From: Betaproteobacteria bacterium HGW-Betaproteobacteria-16
GTDB taxonomy: Bacteria; Pseudomonadota; Gammaproteobacteria; Burkholderiales; Burkholderiaceae_C
Length of the DNA stretch: 64,000 nt
Assembly (NCBI GenBank): GCA_002840835.1
Contig: PHCQ01000002.1
Span: forward strand, 94,291-158,290
Direction of reading: 5' to 3'
A program made the position numbers and the translations under genes. The notes under the pieces were generated by a model. It saw only the letters and a program-made list of their open reading frames with translations. It was not told the origin of the DNA and did no database searches. Below are positions 27,922 through 36,784 of this stretch, piece by piece. Position 1 is the first letter of the stretch. Every line of letters starts with the position of its first letter.

Positions 27922-30900
27922 ATGCAACTGCCCAAACTCACGCCCGGCAAACGTTTCACCCTGCCCCGACCCAGTGGATCGGCCGATGCCCTGCTGCTGG
28001 CTCAGCTGGCACAGCGCGAAATGGCGGCCGGTCGACCCACGGCCATCGTCACGGCCGATGCCACCGATGCACAGCGCCTCATCGATGAAATGGCCTTCTT
28101 TGCGCCGGAGCTGCGCATTGCCTTGTTCCCAGACTGGGAGACCCTGCCCTACGACACGTTCTCGCCCCATCAGGACCTGATCTCTGAACGCCTGGCCACA
28201 CTCTGGCGCATTCACAACCGGGCCAACGGGAACGCCAAGGATTCCGGCGCCGACGTGGTGGTGGTGCCCGCCACCACCGCGCTGTACCGGCTGGCACCGC
28301 CGGCGTTTCTGGCGGGCTATACGTTTGAGTTCAAGGTCAGACAGAAACTCGATGAAGCCAAGCTCAAGGGGCAATTGACGCTGGCCGGCTACCAGCACGT
28401 GACCCAGGTCGTGAGCCCGGGTGAATACGCGGTGCGTGGCGGCCTGATCGACCTGTTCCCCATGGGCAGTCTGGTGCCCTACCGGGTGGACCTGTTCGAC
28501 GACGAGATCGACAGCATCCGCACCTTCGACCCCGACAGCCAGCGCAGCCTGTACCCCGTGCCAGAAGTGCGCCTGTTGCCCGGGCGTGAATTCCCCATGG
28601 ACGATGCCGCCCGCGCGCGCTTTCGCAGCCGCTGGCGGGAACTGCTGGAAGGCGATCCGACCAAGAGCCGCATCTACAAGGACATGGGCAACGGCGTCGC
28701 CACCGCCGGCATCGAGTACTACCTGCCCCTGTTCTTTGAAGACACGGCAACCGTCTTCGACTACCTGGGGGAATCGGCCGCGGTGGTGTTGCATGGCGAC
28801 CTGGAACCTGCGTTTCAGCGATTCTGGAAAGACACCCAGGACCGCTACCGCATTGTCCGCACCGACCCTGAACGCCCTGCACTTCCACCGGAATCTCTGT
28901 TCCTTTCAGCCGAACAGTTCTACACCCACGCCAACGCACACGCCCAGCTCGCCATCAGGTCCGAGCTGGCGGACGTGGCAGACAACGCACACATTCAGAA
29001 GCTCGGTGATCTCTCCGTGGTGCGTGGCGCAGACGACCCACTCGCTCGCCTGCATGCCCATATCCGGAACACCGCGCACCGCGTGCTGTTGCTGGCAGAA
29101 AGCGATGGCCGGCGCGAGAGCCTGCTGGACTTCCTGCGTGCCAGCGGGGTCAGCCCTCCCGCCTTTGACTCCCTGACCGAATTCCAGGGCAGCGACGAAA
29201 AGATCGGGATTGCCACGTCGGCACTTTCGGTCGGGTTCTCCTGGCTGGCAGGCGGTATCGACTTTGTCACCGAAACCGAGCTGTTCGCCGCCGGCCCCAC
29301 AACCCGGCGCCGCAAGAAGCAGGAACAGGTCAGCGATGTCGATGCGCTCATCAAGGACCTCAGCGAACTCAACGTGGGCGACCCGGTGGTGCACAACGCA
29401 CACGGCATCGGCCGCTACAGGGGCTTGGTGAACATGGACATGGGGGAGAAAAACCCCGACGGCTCGCCGGCCCTGATGGAGTTCCTGCACCTGGAATACG
29501 CTGACAAAGCCGTGCTGTACGTGCCGGTGAGCCAGCTTCAATTGATTGGCCGCTACACCGGCGTGAGTGCCGACGAAGCGCCTTTGCACCGCCTGGGCAG
29601 TGGCCAGTGGGAGAAGGCCAAGCGCAAGGCGGCCGAACAAGTGCGCGATGCGGCGGCTGAACTGCTCAACATCTACGCCCGCCGCGCGGCGCGCGTGGGG
29701 CATGCGTTTCGCTACTCGGCACAGGACTACGAGGTGTTTGCCACCGACTTCGGCTTCGAGGAAACCGCCGACCAGCGCGCCGCCATTCACGCCGTCATTC
29801 AAGACATGATCAGCCCACGCCCCATGGACCGGCTGGTTTGCGGCGACGTGGGCTTTGGCAAGACCGAGGTGGCACTGCGCGCCGCTTTCGTGGCCGTCAC
29901 CGGTGGACGGCAGGTGGCGTTCCTGGCCCCCACGACCCTGCTGGCCGAACAGCACTACCAGACGCTGGTGGACAGGTTCGGTAAATGGCCGGTGAAGATT
30001 GCGGAGATGAGCCGCTTCCGCTCGCAGAAAGAAATCACGGCTGCCGCCAAGGGCCTGGCCGATGGCAGCGTGGACATCGTGGTGGGCACACACAAACTGC
30101 TCAGCGAGTCGGTGAAGTTCAAGGACCTGGGCCTGCTCATCATCGACGAAGAGCACCGCTTTGGCGTGCGGCACAAGGAAGCCATGAAGGCCATGCGCGC
30201 CGAGGTGGACGTGCTCACCCTCACCGCCACGCCCATTCCCCGCACCCTGGGCATGGCACTGGAAGGCCTGCGCGACCTGAGCGTGATCGCAACCGCGCCG
30301 CAGCGCCGCCTGGCTATCAAGACCTTCGTGCGCAATGAAGGCAACGGCGTGATCCGCGAAGCCGTGCTGCGCGAACTCAAGCGCGGCGGGCAGGTCTACT
30401 TCCTGCACAACGAAGTCGAGACCATCGAGAACCGGAAGCAGAAACTCGAAGAGATATTGCCAGAAGCGCGCATCGCGATCGCCCACGGCCAGATGCCCGA
30501 GCGCGAGCTCGAGCGTGTGATGCGCGACTTCGTGGCACAACGCTACAACCTGCTGCTGTGCTCCACCATCATTGAAACCGGCATCGACGTGCCCACGGCC
30601 AACACCATCGTCATGAGTCGCGCCGACAAGTTCGGCCTGGCACAGTTGCATCAGTTGCGCGGCCGCGTGGGGCGCAGCCATCACCAAGCCTACGCCTACC
30701 TCATGGTGCCGGACATTGAAGGCCTCACCAAACAGGCGGCGCAACGGCTGGACGCGATCCAGCAGATGGAAGAGCTGGGCAGCGGCTTCTACCTGGCCAT
30801 GCACGATCTGGAAATTCGCGGTGCCGGCGAGGTGCTGGGCGAGAACCAGAGCGGCAACATGCTGGAGGTGGGTTTTCAACTCTACAACGAAATGCTGAGT

Positions 30901-31422
30901 GAGGCGGTGCGCTCGCTCAAGGCCGGGCGGGAACCCGACCTGCTGTCACCGCTGTCCGTCACCACCGACATCAACCTGCACGCGCCCGCGCTGCTGCCCA
31001 ACGACTACTGCGGCGATGTGCACCTGCGCCTGAGCTTCTACAAAAAGCTCGCCACTGCCAAAACCACCGACCAGATCGATGCCTTGCTGGAAGAGATCGT
31101 GGACCGCTTTGGCAAACTGCCAACCCAGGCACAGACGCTGATCGACGTGCACCGCCTGCGTTGTCTCAGTTCTCCGTATGGCGTGGTGAAAGTCGATGCA
31201 GCACCCGGGGTGACGAACATCACCTTCAAAGCCAACCCACCCATCGAGCCGATGCGCATCATCGAACTGATCCAGAAGAATCGGCACATCAAGCTGGCGG
31301 GCAACGAAAAACTGCGCATCGAGCGCGCCTTGCCGGAGGTCAAGGACCGGGTGCAGTTGGTGAGAGACGTGCTCCGCTCGCTGGGGCAACCGCTGAAAGT
31401 CACCGAGCCGGCCGGCATTTGA
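27922..31422 (+). CDS. mfd: Transcription-repair coupling factor Mfd
   Basis: 1166 residues. UvrB-like N-terminal module (1-350, GEYAVRGGLIDLFPMG), CarD-like RNA-polymerase interacting domain (about 480-560, LNVGDPVVHNAHGIGRYRGL), RecG-like motor (GDVGFGKTEVALRAAF Walker A, LIIDEEHRFGV box II, LTATPIPRTL, QLHQLRGRVGRS), and the C-terminal TRCF autoinhibitory domain. It removes stalled RNA polymerase and recruits UvrA. Normal length for the family. Confidence 0.98.
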   Translation: MQLPKLTPGKRFTLPRPSGSADALLLAQLAQREMAAGRPTAIVTADATDAQRLIDEMAFFAPELRIALFPDWETLPYDTFSPHQDLISERLATLWRIHNRANGNAKDSGADVVVVPATTALYRLAPPAFLAGYTFEFKVRQKLDEAKLKGQLTLAGYQHVTQVVSPGEYAVRGGLIDLFPMGSLVPYRVDLFDDEIDSIRTFDPDSQRSLYPVPEVRLLPGREFPMDDAARARFRSRWRELLEGDPTKSRIYKDMGNGVATAGIEYYLPLFFEDTATVFDYLGESAAVVLHGDLEPAFQRFWKDTQDRYRIVRTDPERPALPPESLFLSAEQFYTHANAHAQLAIRSELADVADNAHIQKLGDLSVVRGADDPLARLHAHIRNTAHRVLLLAESDGRRESLLDFLRASGVSPPAFDSLTEFQGSDEKIGIATSALSVGFSWLAGGIDFVTETELFAAGPTTRRRKKQEQVSDVDALIKDLSELNVGDPVVHNAHGIGRYRGLVNMDMGEKNPDGSPALMEFLHLEYADKAVLYVPVSQLQLIGRYTGVSADEAPLHRLGSGQWEKAKRKAAEQVRDAAAELLNIYARRAARVGHAFRYSAQDYEVFATDFGFEETADQRAAIHAVIQDMISPRPMDRLVCGDVGFGKTEVALRAAFVAVTGGRQVAFLAPTTLLAEQHYQTLVDRFGKWPVKIAEMSRFRSQKEITAAAKGLADGSVDIVVGTHKLLSESVKFKDLGLLIIDEEHRFGVRHKEAMKAMRAEVDVLTLTATPIPRTLGMALEGLRDLSVIATAPQRRLAIKTFVRNEGNGVIREAVLRELKRGGQVYFLHNEVETIENRKQKLEEILPEARIAIAHGQMPERELERVMRDFVAQRYNLLLCSTIIETGIDVPTANTIVMSRADKFGLAQLHQLRGRVGRSHHQAYAYLMVPDIEGLTKQAAQRLDAIQQMEELGSGFYLAMHDLEIRGAGEVLGENQSGNMLEVGFQLYNEMLSEAVRSLKAGREPDLLSPLSVTTDINLHAPALLPNDYCGDVHLRLSFYKKLATAKTTDQIDALLEEIVDRFGKLPTQAQTLIDVHRLRCLSSPYGVVKVDAAPGVTNITFKANPPIEPMRIIELIQKNRHIKLAGNEKLRIERALPEVKDRVQLVRDVLRSLGQPLKVTEPAGI

Positions 31423-31540
31423 GCCAGATCAAAAAACAGCCCGAATGGGCGCCCTGCTTTACTCGCCATTCACACAGCGGAGGATTTTCTTCAAAAACCG
31501 CTTGCACACTAGGGTTTCTACTTACCAAGGGAACCCCGCC

Positions 31541-32044
31541 ATGAACCTCCATCCGCACCGCCCCTGGATCACGCCCGTCGTGATCGGGGCTTTCCTTCTG
31601 TCCGCCGTGACCGGCGCGTTGATGTTTTTTCACCTCGACAGCGGCCTGAACAAGGCCGCGCATGAATGGTTGAGCTGGGCGATGGTGATCGGTGTGACGC
31701 TGCACGTGCTGCTGAACTTGCCGGCTTTCAAGCGCTATTTTTCCCAGACGCCGGGCCGGGTGATCATGGGTCTGTTTGCCCTTGTGCTGGCCCTGAGTTT
31801 CATCCCGGCCGCCAGCGGTGGCAGCGAGCCGGGGTTTGCACCGCCGGTACGCGCTCTGGCCAACGCTCCCATCGCTGCGCTGGCCCAGGTGGCAGGCACC
31901 AGCGCCGACGACGTCAAGACCCGGCTGCATGCCGCTGGCTTCGCGGTCACCAGCGACCAGCAATCGGTGGCGGATCTGGTGGGTGGCGACCTGAGGGCGC
32001 AGATCGGTACTTTGACCAAGGTGCTGGCACCACCCGGGTCATGA
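31541..32044 (+). CDS. Small membrane protein with DUF4405-like N-terminal region
   Basis: 167 residues. Three membrane helices (WITPVVIGAFLLSAVTGALMFFH, WLSWAMVIGVTLHVLLNL and VIMGLFALVLALSFIPAA) with paired His residues in HLDSGLNKAAHEWL and LHVLLN. This resembles the DUF4405/cytochrome-b-like arrangement, so haem binding is possible. The C-terminal part (ALAQVAGTSADDVKTRLHAAGFAVTSDQQSVADLVGGD) looks like a small helical domain facing outside. The start ATG has GGGAA about 6 bp upstream. Function unknown. Confidence 0.7.
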   Translation: MNLHPHRPWITPVVIGAFLLSAVTGALMFFHLDSGLNKAAHEWLSWAMVIGVTLHVLLNLPAFKRYFSQTPGRVIMGLFALVLALSFIPAASGGSEPGFAPPVRALANAPIAALAQVAGTSADDVKTRLHAAGFAVTSDQQSVADLVGGDLRAQIGTLTKVLAPPGS

Positions 32045-32089
32045 GAGGTGAAGCGGAACGCTCATTCTGGCTCCCACGATAATTCCCGG

Positions 32090-32818
32090 ATGACCTCTAC
32101 CACCGAATTTGCCTCTGGCCTCACCATCAATGGCTTCACGCCGCCACTGAAACTCAGCAACTTCAAGCTGATTGCCTTTGACATGGACTCCACACTGATC
32201 AGCATCGAGTGCGTGGACGAAATCGCCGATGCGGTGGGCAAGAAGCCTGAGGTCGCGGCAATCACCGAGGCCGCGATGCGCGGGGAAATCACCGACTACA
32301 AAGAGAGCCTGAGACAGCGCGTGGCCCTGCTGCGCGGTGTGACCATCGCCGACATGGAGCGTGTCTATGTCGAGCGCCTGCGCATCAACCCTGGCGCAGC
32401 CGAACTCATCCAAGCGTGCAAGGCCGCTGGTCTGAAGGTGTTGCTGGTCTCGGGTGGTTTCACCTTTTTCAGCGAGCGCGTGCGCCAGACGCTGGGCATC
32501 GACTTCACGCGCGCCAATGTGCTGGAAGTGGAAAGCGGACCGAATTGTGGCCAGCTCACCGGCCGCATGGTCGACCAGTCCTGGGGCGACATCTGCGATG
32601 GCGCAGAGAAGCGTCGCACCGTGCTGGAAGTGGCGTCGCTGCTGGGCATCGAACCCTCAAAGTGCATTGCCATGGGCGACGGTGCCAATGATCTGCCCAT
32701 GATGGGTGCGGTCGGCCTGTCGGTGGCGTACCACGCCAAACCTGCCGTGCGTGCGCAGGCCAAGGTGGCCATCAACACCGGCGGCCTGGATCGCTTGCTC
32801 GAAGTCGTTCAGCCCTGA
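32090..32818 (+). CDS. serB: Phosphoserine phosphatase SerB
   Basis: 242 residues of the HAD superfamily. LIAFDMDSTLISIECVDEIAD carries the DxDxT nucleophile. Later motifs are VLLVSGGFTFFSERV and MGDGANDLPMMGAVGLSVAYHAKP. It makes L-serine from phosphoserine. There is no N-terminal ACT domain, so it is the short form. An upstream in-frame ATG 42 bp earlier is less likely. Confidence 0.95.
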   Translation: MTSTTEFASGLTINGFTPPLKLSNFKLIAFDMDSTLISIECVDEIADAVGKKPEVAAITEAAMRGEITDYKESLRQRVALLRGVTIADMERVYVERLRINPGAAELIQACKAAGLKVLLVSGGFTFFSERVRQTLGIDFTRANVLEVESGPNCGQLTGRMVDQSWGDICDGAEKRRTVLEVASLLGIEPSKCIAMGDGANDLPMMGAVGLSVAYHAKPAVRAQAKVAINTGGLDRLLEVVQP

Positions 32819-32835
32819 GTGAGTGTTGATGCGCT

Positions 32836-33198
32836 TCAGCCACCGGCCCGCTTGACCTTGAGTCCCTGTGCCTGCAATGCGACCATCACCCGCTCGACGT
32901 GATCCCCCTGGATTTCAATCACGCCATCCTTCACTGTCCCGCCCGAACCGCAAGCCGTTCTGAGCTGTTTGCCCAGTGCCTGCAGGGCTTCAGTGGTCAC
33001 AGAAACGCCTCTAACCACGGTGACTGCCTTGCCTCCCCGGCCCTTGGTCTCCCGGGAAACACGGGCCACGCCATCACCTGCGGGAACAGGCGCTCGCTTG
33101 GCGCACGCGCACTGTGCAATGGGCTGTCGGCAGGCCGGGCACATGCGTCCTGCTTCGGTGGAATACACCAGTCCGCCGCTGGATGACTTGCTTTTCAT
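32836..33198 (-). CDS. SUI1-domain protein (translation initiation factor-like, YciH)
   Basis: 120 residues. A Cys pair array near the N-terminus (MCPACRQPIAQCACAKR) may bind zinc. The SUI1 domain follows: GRGGKAVTVVRGV, LGKQLRTACGSGGTVKDGVIEIQGDHVERV. YciH proteins resemble eIF1 and influence start-codon choice. The chosen Met gives the usual KSSSGGLVYSTEAGR N-terminus. It is convergent with serB. Confidence 0.88.
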   Translation of the reverse strand: MKSKSSSGGLVYSTEAGRMCPACRQPIAQCACAKRAPVPAGDGVARVSRETKGRGGKAVTVVRGVSVTTEALQALGKQLRTACGSGGTVKDGVIEIQGDHVERVMVALQAQGLKVKRAGG

Positions 33199-33257
33199 GG
33201 GTGGCGATCCTAGCAGCCTGAAAGCGCCACCGTTACACTGCAACCAAACTTTGCCAC

Positions 33258-34520
33258 ATGCCATTCCACGCACTGGGACTCGCTCCCGCACTCACCCAGG
33301 CCGCCGCCGATCTCGGTTTCACAGCGCCCACGCCGATCCAGATCGAAGCCATCCCCGTCATTCTTGAAGGCAAAGATGTGTTGGGCACGGCCCAGACCGG
33401 CTCCGGAAAGACCGCCGCCTATGCACTGCCACTGCTGCAGCGGCTTCAGCAACAAAAGACCGCTTCAAACCGCCGGATCGGCTCGCTCGTGCTGGTCCCC
33501 ACGCGCGAACTGGCTGCGCAAGTCGGCGAAATGGTGCGCCAATTGGCCCAGCATCTGGAACCGCGGCCCAAGGTGGCCGTGGCATTCGGTGGTGTCTCGA
33601 TCAACCCCCAGATGATGGCGCTGCGCGGCGGCGCCGACATCATGGTGGGCACACCCGGCCGCCTGCTCGACCTGGTCTCCCAAAACGCGCTCAAGCTCGA
33701 TGCGGTGCAGTTGCTGGTGCTTGACGAAGCCGACCGCCTGCTCGACCTGGGGTTTGCCGACGAGCTTCAGCGCTTGCTGGCCCTGCTGCCCAGGCAGCGG
33801 CAGAACCTGTTCTTTTCCGCCACCTTTCCCCCGGACGTGCAGGCGCTCGCGAATGACCTCCTGCACGATGCTGTGCGCATCGAGGTGATCGACGCTGCCA
33901 GCGACACGGGTGCCGCTTCACCCCCATTGGTGGTGCAACGCCTGATCGAAGTGGATGCCGACCGGCGCGTGCAGTTGCTGCGCCATCTCATGAAAGAGGG
34001 GCAGTGGGAGCGGGTACTGGTGTTCGTGGCCACGCAGTATGCGGCCGAGCGCGTGGCAGCCAAGCTGCACCACGGCGACATCTACGCCACATCTTTTCAC
34101 GGTGGACTGAGCCAGGGCGCGCGCAAACAGGCACTCAAGGAATTCAAGGAGAAGCGCTGGGACGTGGTGGTCACCACCGACCTCGCTGCGCGGGGCATCG
34201 ACATCGCGCAGTTGCCGGTGGTCGTGAACTTTGACCTGCCCCGCTCTGCGGTGGACCACCTGCACCGAATCGGCCGCACCGGGCGCGCCGGTGAAGGAGG
34301 CCTGGCCATCAGCTTTGTCACCGCCGAAACCGACGCACACTGGCGCCTGATCGAGAAGCGCCAGGGCATGAGCCTGCCGCGCGAGCAGATTCCCGGATTC
34401 GAGCCCCAGCAGCCTGCCCCTCCTCCCGCACCGGGTGGGGGCGGCATCAAGGGCAAACGCCCGAGCAAGAAAGACAAGCTACGGGCCGCAGCGGCTGCTA
34501 CCGGCTCAAAGTCACTCTGA
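33258..34520 (+). CDS. DEAD-box ATP-dependent RNA helicase (RhlE-like)
   Basis: 420 residues. Q motif GFTAPTPIQIEAIP, Walker A AQTGSGKT, PTRELA, box II LDEADRLLDLGF (DEAD), SAT, and motif VI HRIGRTGRAG. The C-terminal tail is short and rich in Pro, Gly and Lys. It is the short RhlE/DbpA-size helicase acting in ribosome assembly or RNA decay. The exact subfamily cannot be fixed by eye. Confidence 0.92.
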   Translation: MPFHALGLAPALTQAAADLGFTAPTPIQIEAIPVILEGKDVLGTAQTGSGKTAAYALPLLQRLQQQKTASNRRIGSLVLVPTRELAAQVGEMVRQLAQHLEPRPKVAVAFGGVSINPQMMALRGGADIMVGTPGRLLDLVSQNALKLDAVQLLVLDEADRLLDLGFADELQRLLALLPRQRQNLFFSATFPPDVQALANDLLHDAVRIEVIDAASDTGAASPPLVVQRLIEVDADRRVQLLRHLMKEGQWERVLVFVATQYAAERVAAKLHHGDIYATSFHGGLSQGARKQALKEFKEKRWDVVVTTDLAARGIDIAQLPVVVNFDLPRSAVDHLHRIGRTGRAGEGGLAISFVTAETDAHWRLIEKRQGMSLPREQIPGFEPQQPAPPPAPGGGGIKGKRPSKKDKLRAAAAATGSKSL

Positions 34521-34608
34521 GCCGAGCAGGCTCGCTGTGCCCCTTGCCAGGCACCGCAAACCCTTTCCGGCGAAAATACAGGGTTCCCCATCGCCAGAAG
34601 GTCCTGTT

Positions 34609-35175
34609 TTGCCGCTCCCCGATCCCGCTCCCCGCAAGCTGATGCACACCCGCCGCATGTCATTTCGCGGTTTCGAACGAGACGATGGCCTTTGGGACAT
34701 TGAAGGCGAGTTGCTGGACACCAAGCCCCATGCCTTCGTGATCGAGGGCGAACGGACCTGGGCGCCGGAGGAGCCTGTGCATCACATGCACATCCGGGTG
34801 ACGCTGGACGCGGCCATGGTGATTCAGGACATTGCGGTGGCCATGGACAGTGTGCCCCACAGCCCATGCCCTCAGGCCCAGGAACCCATGCGCCGAATGA
34901 TCGGCAGTGTCATGGGCAAGGGCTGGCGGCAAACCATCGAGCGACATCTGGGTGGCATACAGGGTTGCACCCACCTTCGTGAACTGTTGTTCAACATGGC
35001 CACAGCAGCCTTTCAAAGCCGGTCCGCATCTTTCGCCCCGCCGGCAGACGGCAGTCCGCCCATGCATTTGGGGAAGTGCCTGGCCTGGGACTTCAATGGA
35101 CCGGTGGTTGAAAAGGTCTACCCCATGTTCTTTCGCTGGCAACCGCCTGGAAAAACCGCCTCCAGCAACGGCTAA
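34609..35175 (+). CDS. DUF2889 protein
   Basis: 188 residues, MPLPDPAPRKLMHTRRMSFRGFERDDGLWDIEGELLDTKPH, which matches the DUF2889 layout. The middle shows GVMGKGWR-type (GSVMGKGWRQTIERHLGGIQGCTHLRELL), including a conserved Cys. The start is TTG with AGAAGG 7 bp upstream. A downstream ATG would delete the conserved APRKLMHTR lead. DUF2889 proteins are often found near aromatic-degradation genes, but the function is unknown. Confidence 0.75.
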   Translation: MPLPDPAPRKLMHTRRMSFRGFERDDGLWDIEGELLDTKPHAFVIEGERTWAPEEPVHHMHIRVTLDAAMVIQDIAVAMDSVPHSPCPQAQEPMRRMIGSVMGKGWRQTIERHLGGIQGCTHLRELLFNMATAAFQSRSASFAPPADGSPPMHLGKCLAWDFNGPVVEKVYPMFFRWQPPGKTASSNG

Positions 35176-35194
35176 GGCAGAGCCTGAAGCGGCA

Positions 35195-36406
35195 TCAGGT
35201 GCGGCTCAGCAATTTCGCCACGTTCACCACTACCCGCACTTCCCCGGGTGCCAGGCTGGCCCTGACCTCGAACACCGGATTGGCGGTGTCTCGCATGACA
35301 GGCTCCCCCAGAGGCAGTCCCTGCCGCCCAACGATGGAGCAGACCACCGGCGTGTTGGCCCGTTCCCCGCGTTTGACCACCACCGCCACCTCGTCATTGG
35401 CGAGCCGCACGTAGCTGCCTGGCGGATAGAAGCCGACGCTCTTGACGAACAGGGCCCCCAAAGGGTCAGGCTTCTGGTCTGCACCCAGGTACAGCTCGCG
35501 CGCCACATTCTGCGACAGCAACCCGCCCCGGCTCTGACGAGGACTGATGCAGGCCACATACACGTCGGCCATCTGCAACAGGCGCTGTGACAAGTCGTTG
35601 ACGGCTTTGCCGCTCGGGTATCCACTGCCATCAGGCTGTTCGTGATGTTCCTCCACCAGAGACAGCCAGAACGGGTCATCAATTCCCAAGCGGCGCAACA
35701 GCCTGGCTCCCAGGAGCGGATGCTGCCGGACCGTGTTGCGTTGCGCGTCGGTCAACTCACCGGCCTGACGCGCCAGGCCGTCGTGCACGCGGGTCATGCC
35801 GATGTTCATGGTCAATGCCGCGCGAAAGAGTGTGGACTGTTCGCTCACGGACAACCCCGCCGACGGCGCCACCATGTCGCACAGGCCCGCTGACAGCAGC
35901 GCATGCGTGGCGCTGTAGGCCATTCGCTGATCAAACAGGAGCTGCACCAACACCAAGAGACTGTCGTCAGGGCCGACGCGCCAGAGTTCGCGAGCGCGCC
36001 ACAACAAGCGCTCCAGGCGCTCAGGGAACTGGCTGGCTTCGGCGCCCTGTAGCAGCAAGGAGGATAGCGACGCATGCAGGTCGGGCCAGGCGACCGCGGG
36101 GCCGACTTCTTCGGCAGACGGGCGATCGCGCGTTTCCCGCACCTCGACGTGATGACTCAGGCCCGCGATACGGCTCAACGATTCGTTGCTGCGCACCATG
36201 CGGTCCAGCTCGGCCTTGTAGCTGTAGGTCCAGGCCTGCCAGTCGGCATCATCCACCATCGGCGAATGCAGCATCAGGTGACCGCGGTGCTGCTCCGAGG
36301 TGATGGCCTCACCCTTGCGCAGCAACAAAACGCCCTTCGGGTCCCAGACGTTCACGGGCACTGGCTGATTCAGCGCAATGGCATCCAGTGGCAGCGGCTT
36401 GTACAT
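35195..36406 (-). CDS. HD-GYP-like domain protein with altered HD dyad
   Basis: 403 residues. The N-terminal half (1-150) has no family I recognise. The HD-GYP fold covers about 150-320: VEEHHEQPDGSGYPSGKAVNDLSQRLLQMADVY contains the HHExxDGSGYP box. The position normally read as HDIG is MNIG (FRAALTMNIGMTRVHDG), so the metal-binding HD pair is lost. Classical HD-GYP proteins hydrolyse cyclic di-GMP. This one may be inactive or a sensor. It is the last core gene before the island. Confidence 0.8.
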   Translation of the reverse strand: MYKPLPLDAIALNQPVPVNVWDPKGVLLLRKGEAITSEQHRGHLMLHSPMVDDADWQAWTYSYKAELDRMVRSNESLSRIAGLSHHVEVRETRDRPSAEEVGPAVAWPDLHASLSSLLLQGAEASQFPERLERLLWRARELWRVGPDDSLLVLVQLLFDQRMAYSATHALLSAGLCDMVAPSAGLSVSEQSTLFRAALTMNIGMTRVHDGLARQAGELTDAQRNTVRQHPLLGARLLRRLGIDDPFWLSLVEEHHEQPDGSGYPSGKAVNDLSQRLLQMADVYVACISPRQSRGGLLSQNVARELYLGADQKPDPLGALFVKSVGFYPPGSYVRLANDEVAVVVKRGERANTPVVCSIVGRQGLPLGEPVMRDTANPVFEVRASLAPGEVRVVVNVAKLLSRT

Positions 36407-36532
36407 GCCGAGATTAAACCGCTGAACAGCGATTCAAAAAACTCGAATAACCCCGAAAACGGCGACTTTCTTCTACTTTCTACAACTGCGGAGTCGACGG
36501 TTCTGGCTGGCCAGTACCGGCACAGCAAGCAA

Positions 36533-36563
36533 AAAGCCCGCAAGTCTTTCGACTTGCGGGCTT
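36533..36563 (-). terminator. Terminator of the disrupted tRNA-Val(CAC) gene
   Basis: AAGCCCGCAAGTC and GACTTGCGGGCTT form a perfect 13-bp stem with a 4-base loop. On the minus strand it ends in a T-run. It lies 7 bp beyond the tRNA 3' end, as for the other tRNA genes of the window. Confidence 0.85.
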
Positions 36564-36570
36564 GATGGCC

Positions 36571-36615
36571 TGGTGGGCGGTGCAGGGTTCGAACCTGCGA
36601 CCCCTGCCGTGTGAA
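36571..36615 (-). pseudogene. tRNA-Val(CAC) 3' half (island attachment site)
   Basis: On the minus strand this reads TTCACAC (anticodon loop with CAC), GGCAG (3' side of the anticodon stem), variable loop, the full T arm GCAGGTTCGAACCCTGC, and an acceptor 3' strand ending ACCGCCCACCA. The 5' half (acceptor GGGCGGT, D arm, CTGCC) is missing. Beyond 36615 the sequence is unrelated. This is what recombination in the anticodon loop would leave on the host side. The complete tRNA should be rebuilt at the other end of the element, outside the window. Confidence 0.85.
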
Positions 36616-36702
36616 CGACGAAAAACGGGACTTTACGGGACCTTCTGGGACCCCGTTTGTCTATGAAACTTGTCTCTCGGAATCCCGTAGTGTTCAATAG
36701 TG

Positions 36703-36766
36703 TTTGGCCCACTTTTGGCCCACTCTAATCCCATTTTTGGCCCACTTTTGGCCCACTTTGGCCCAC
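36703..36766. repeat. Five TTTGGCCCAC direct repeats, helically phased
   Basis: Exact copies start at 36703, 36714, 36736, 36747 and 36757, so spacings are 11, 22, 11 and 10 bp. They lie between the tRNA half-site and the integrase start. Copies on one face of the helix suggest integrase arm-type or accessory-protein binding sites. That role is inferred. Confidence 0.75.
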
Positions 36767-36784
36767 CACACCAAGGGGTGAATC

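Noticed and set aside
28906..30879. Long antisense frame (about 657 codons) opposite mfd
   Set aside because: It mirrors the codon structure of mfd in a G+C-rich gene, has no recognisable domain, and mfd is certain.
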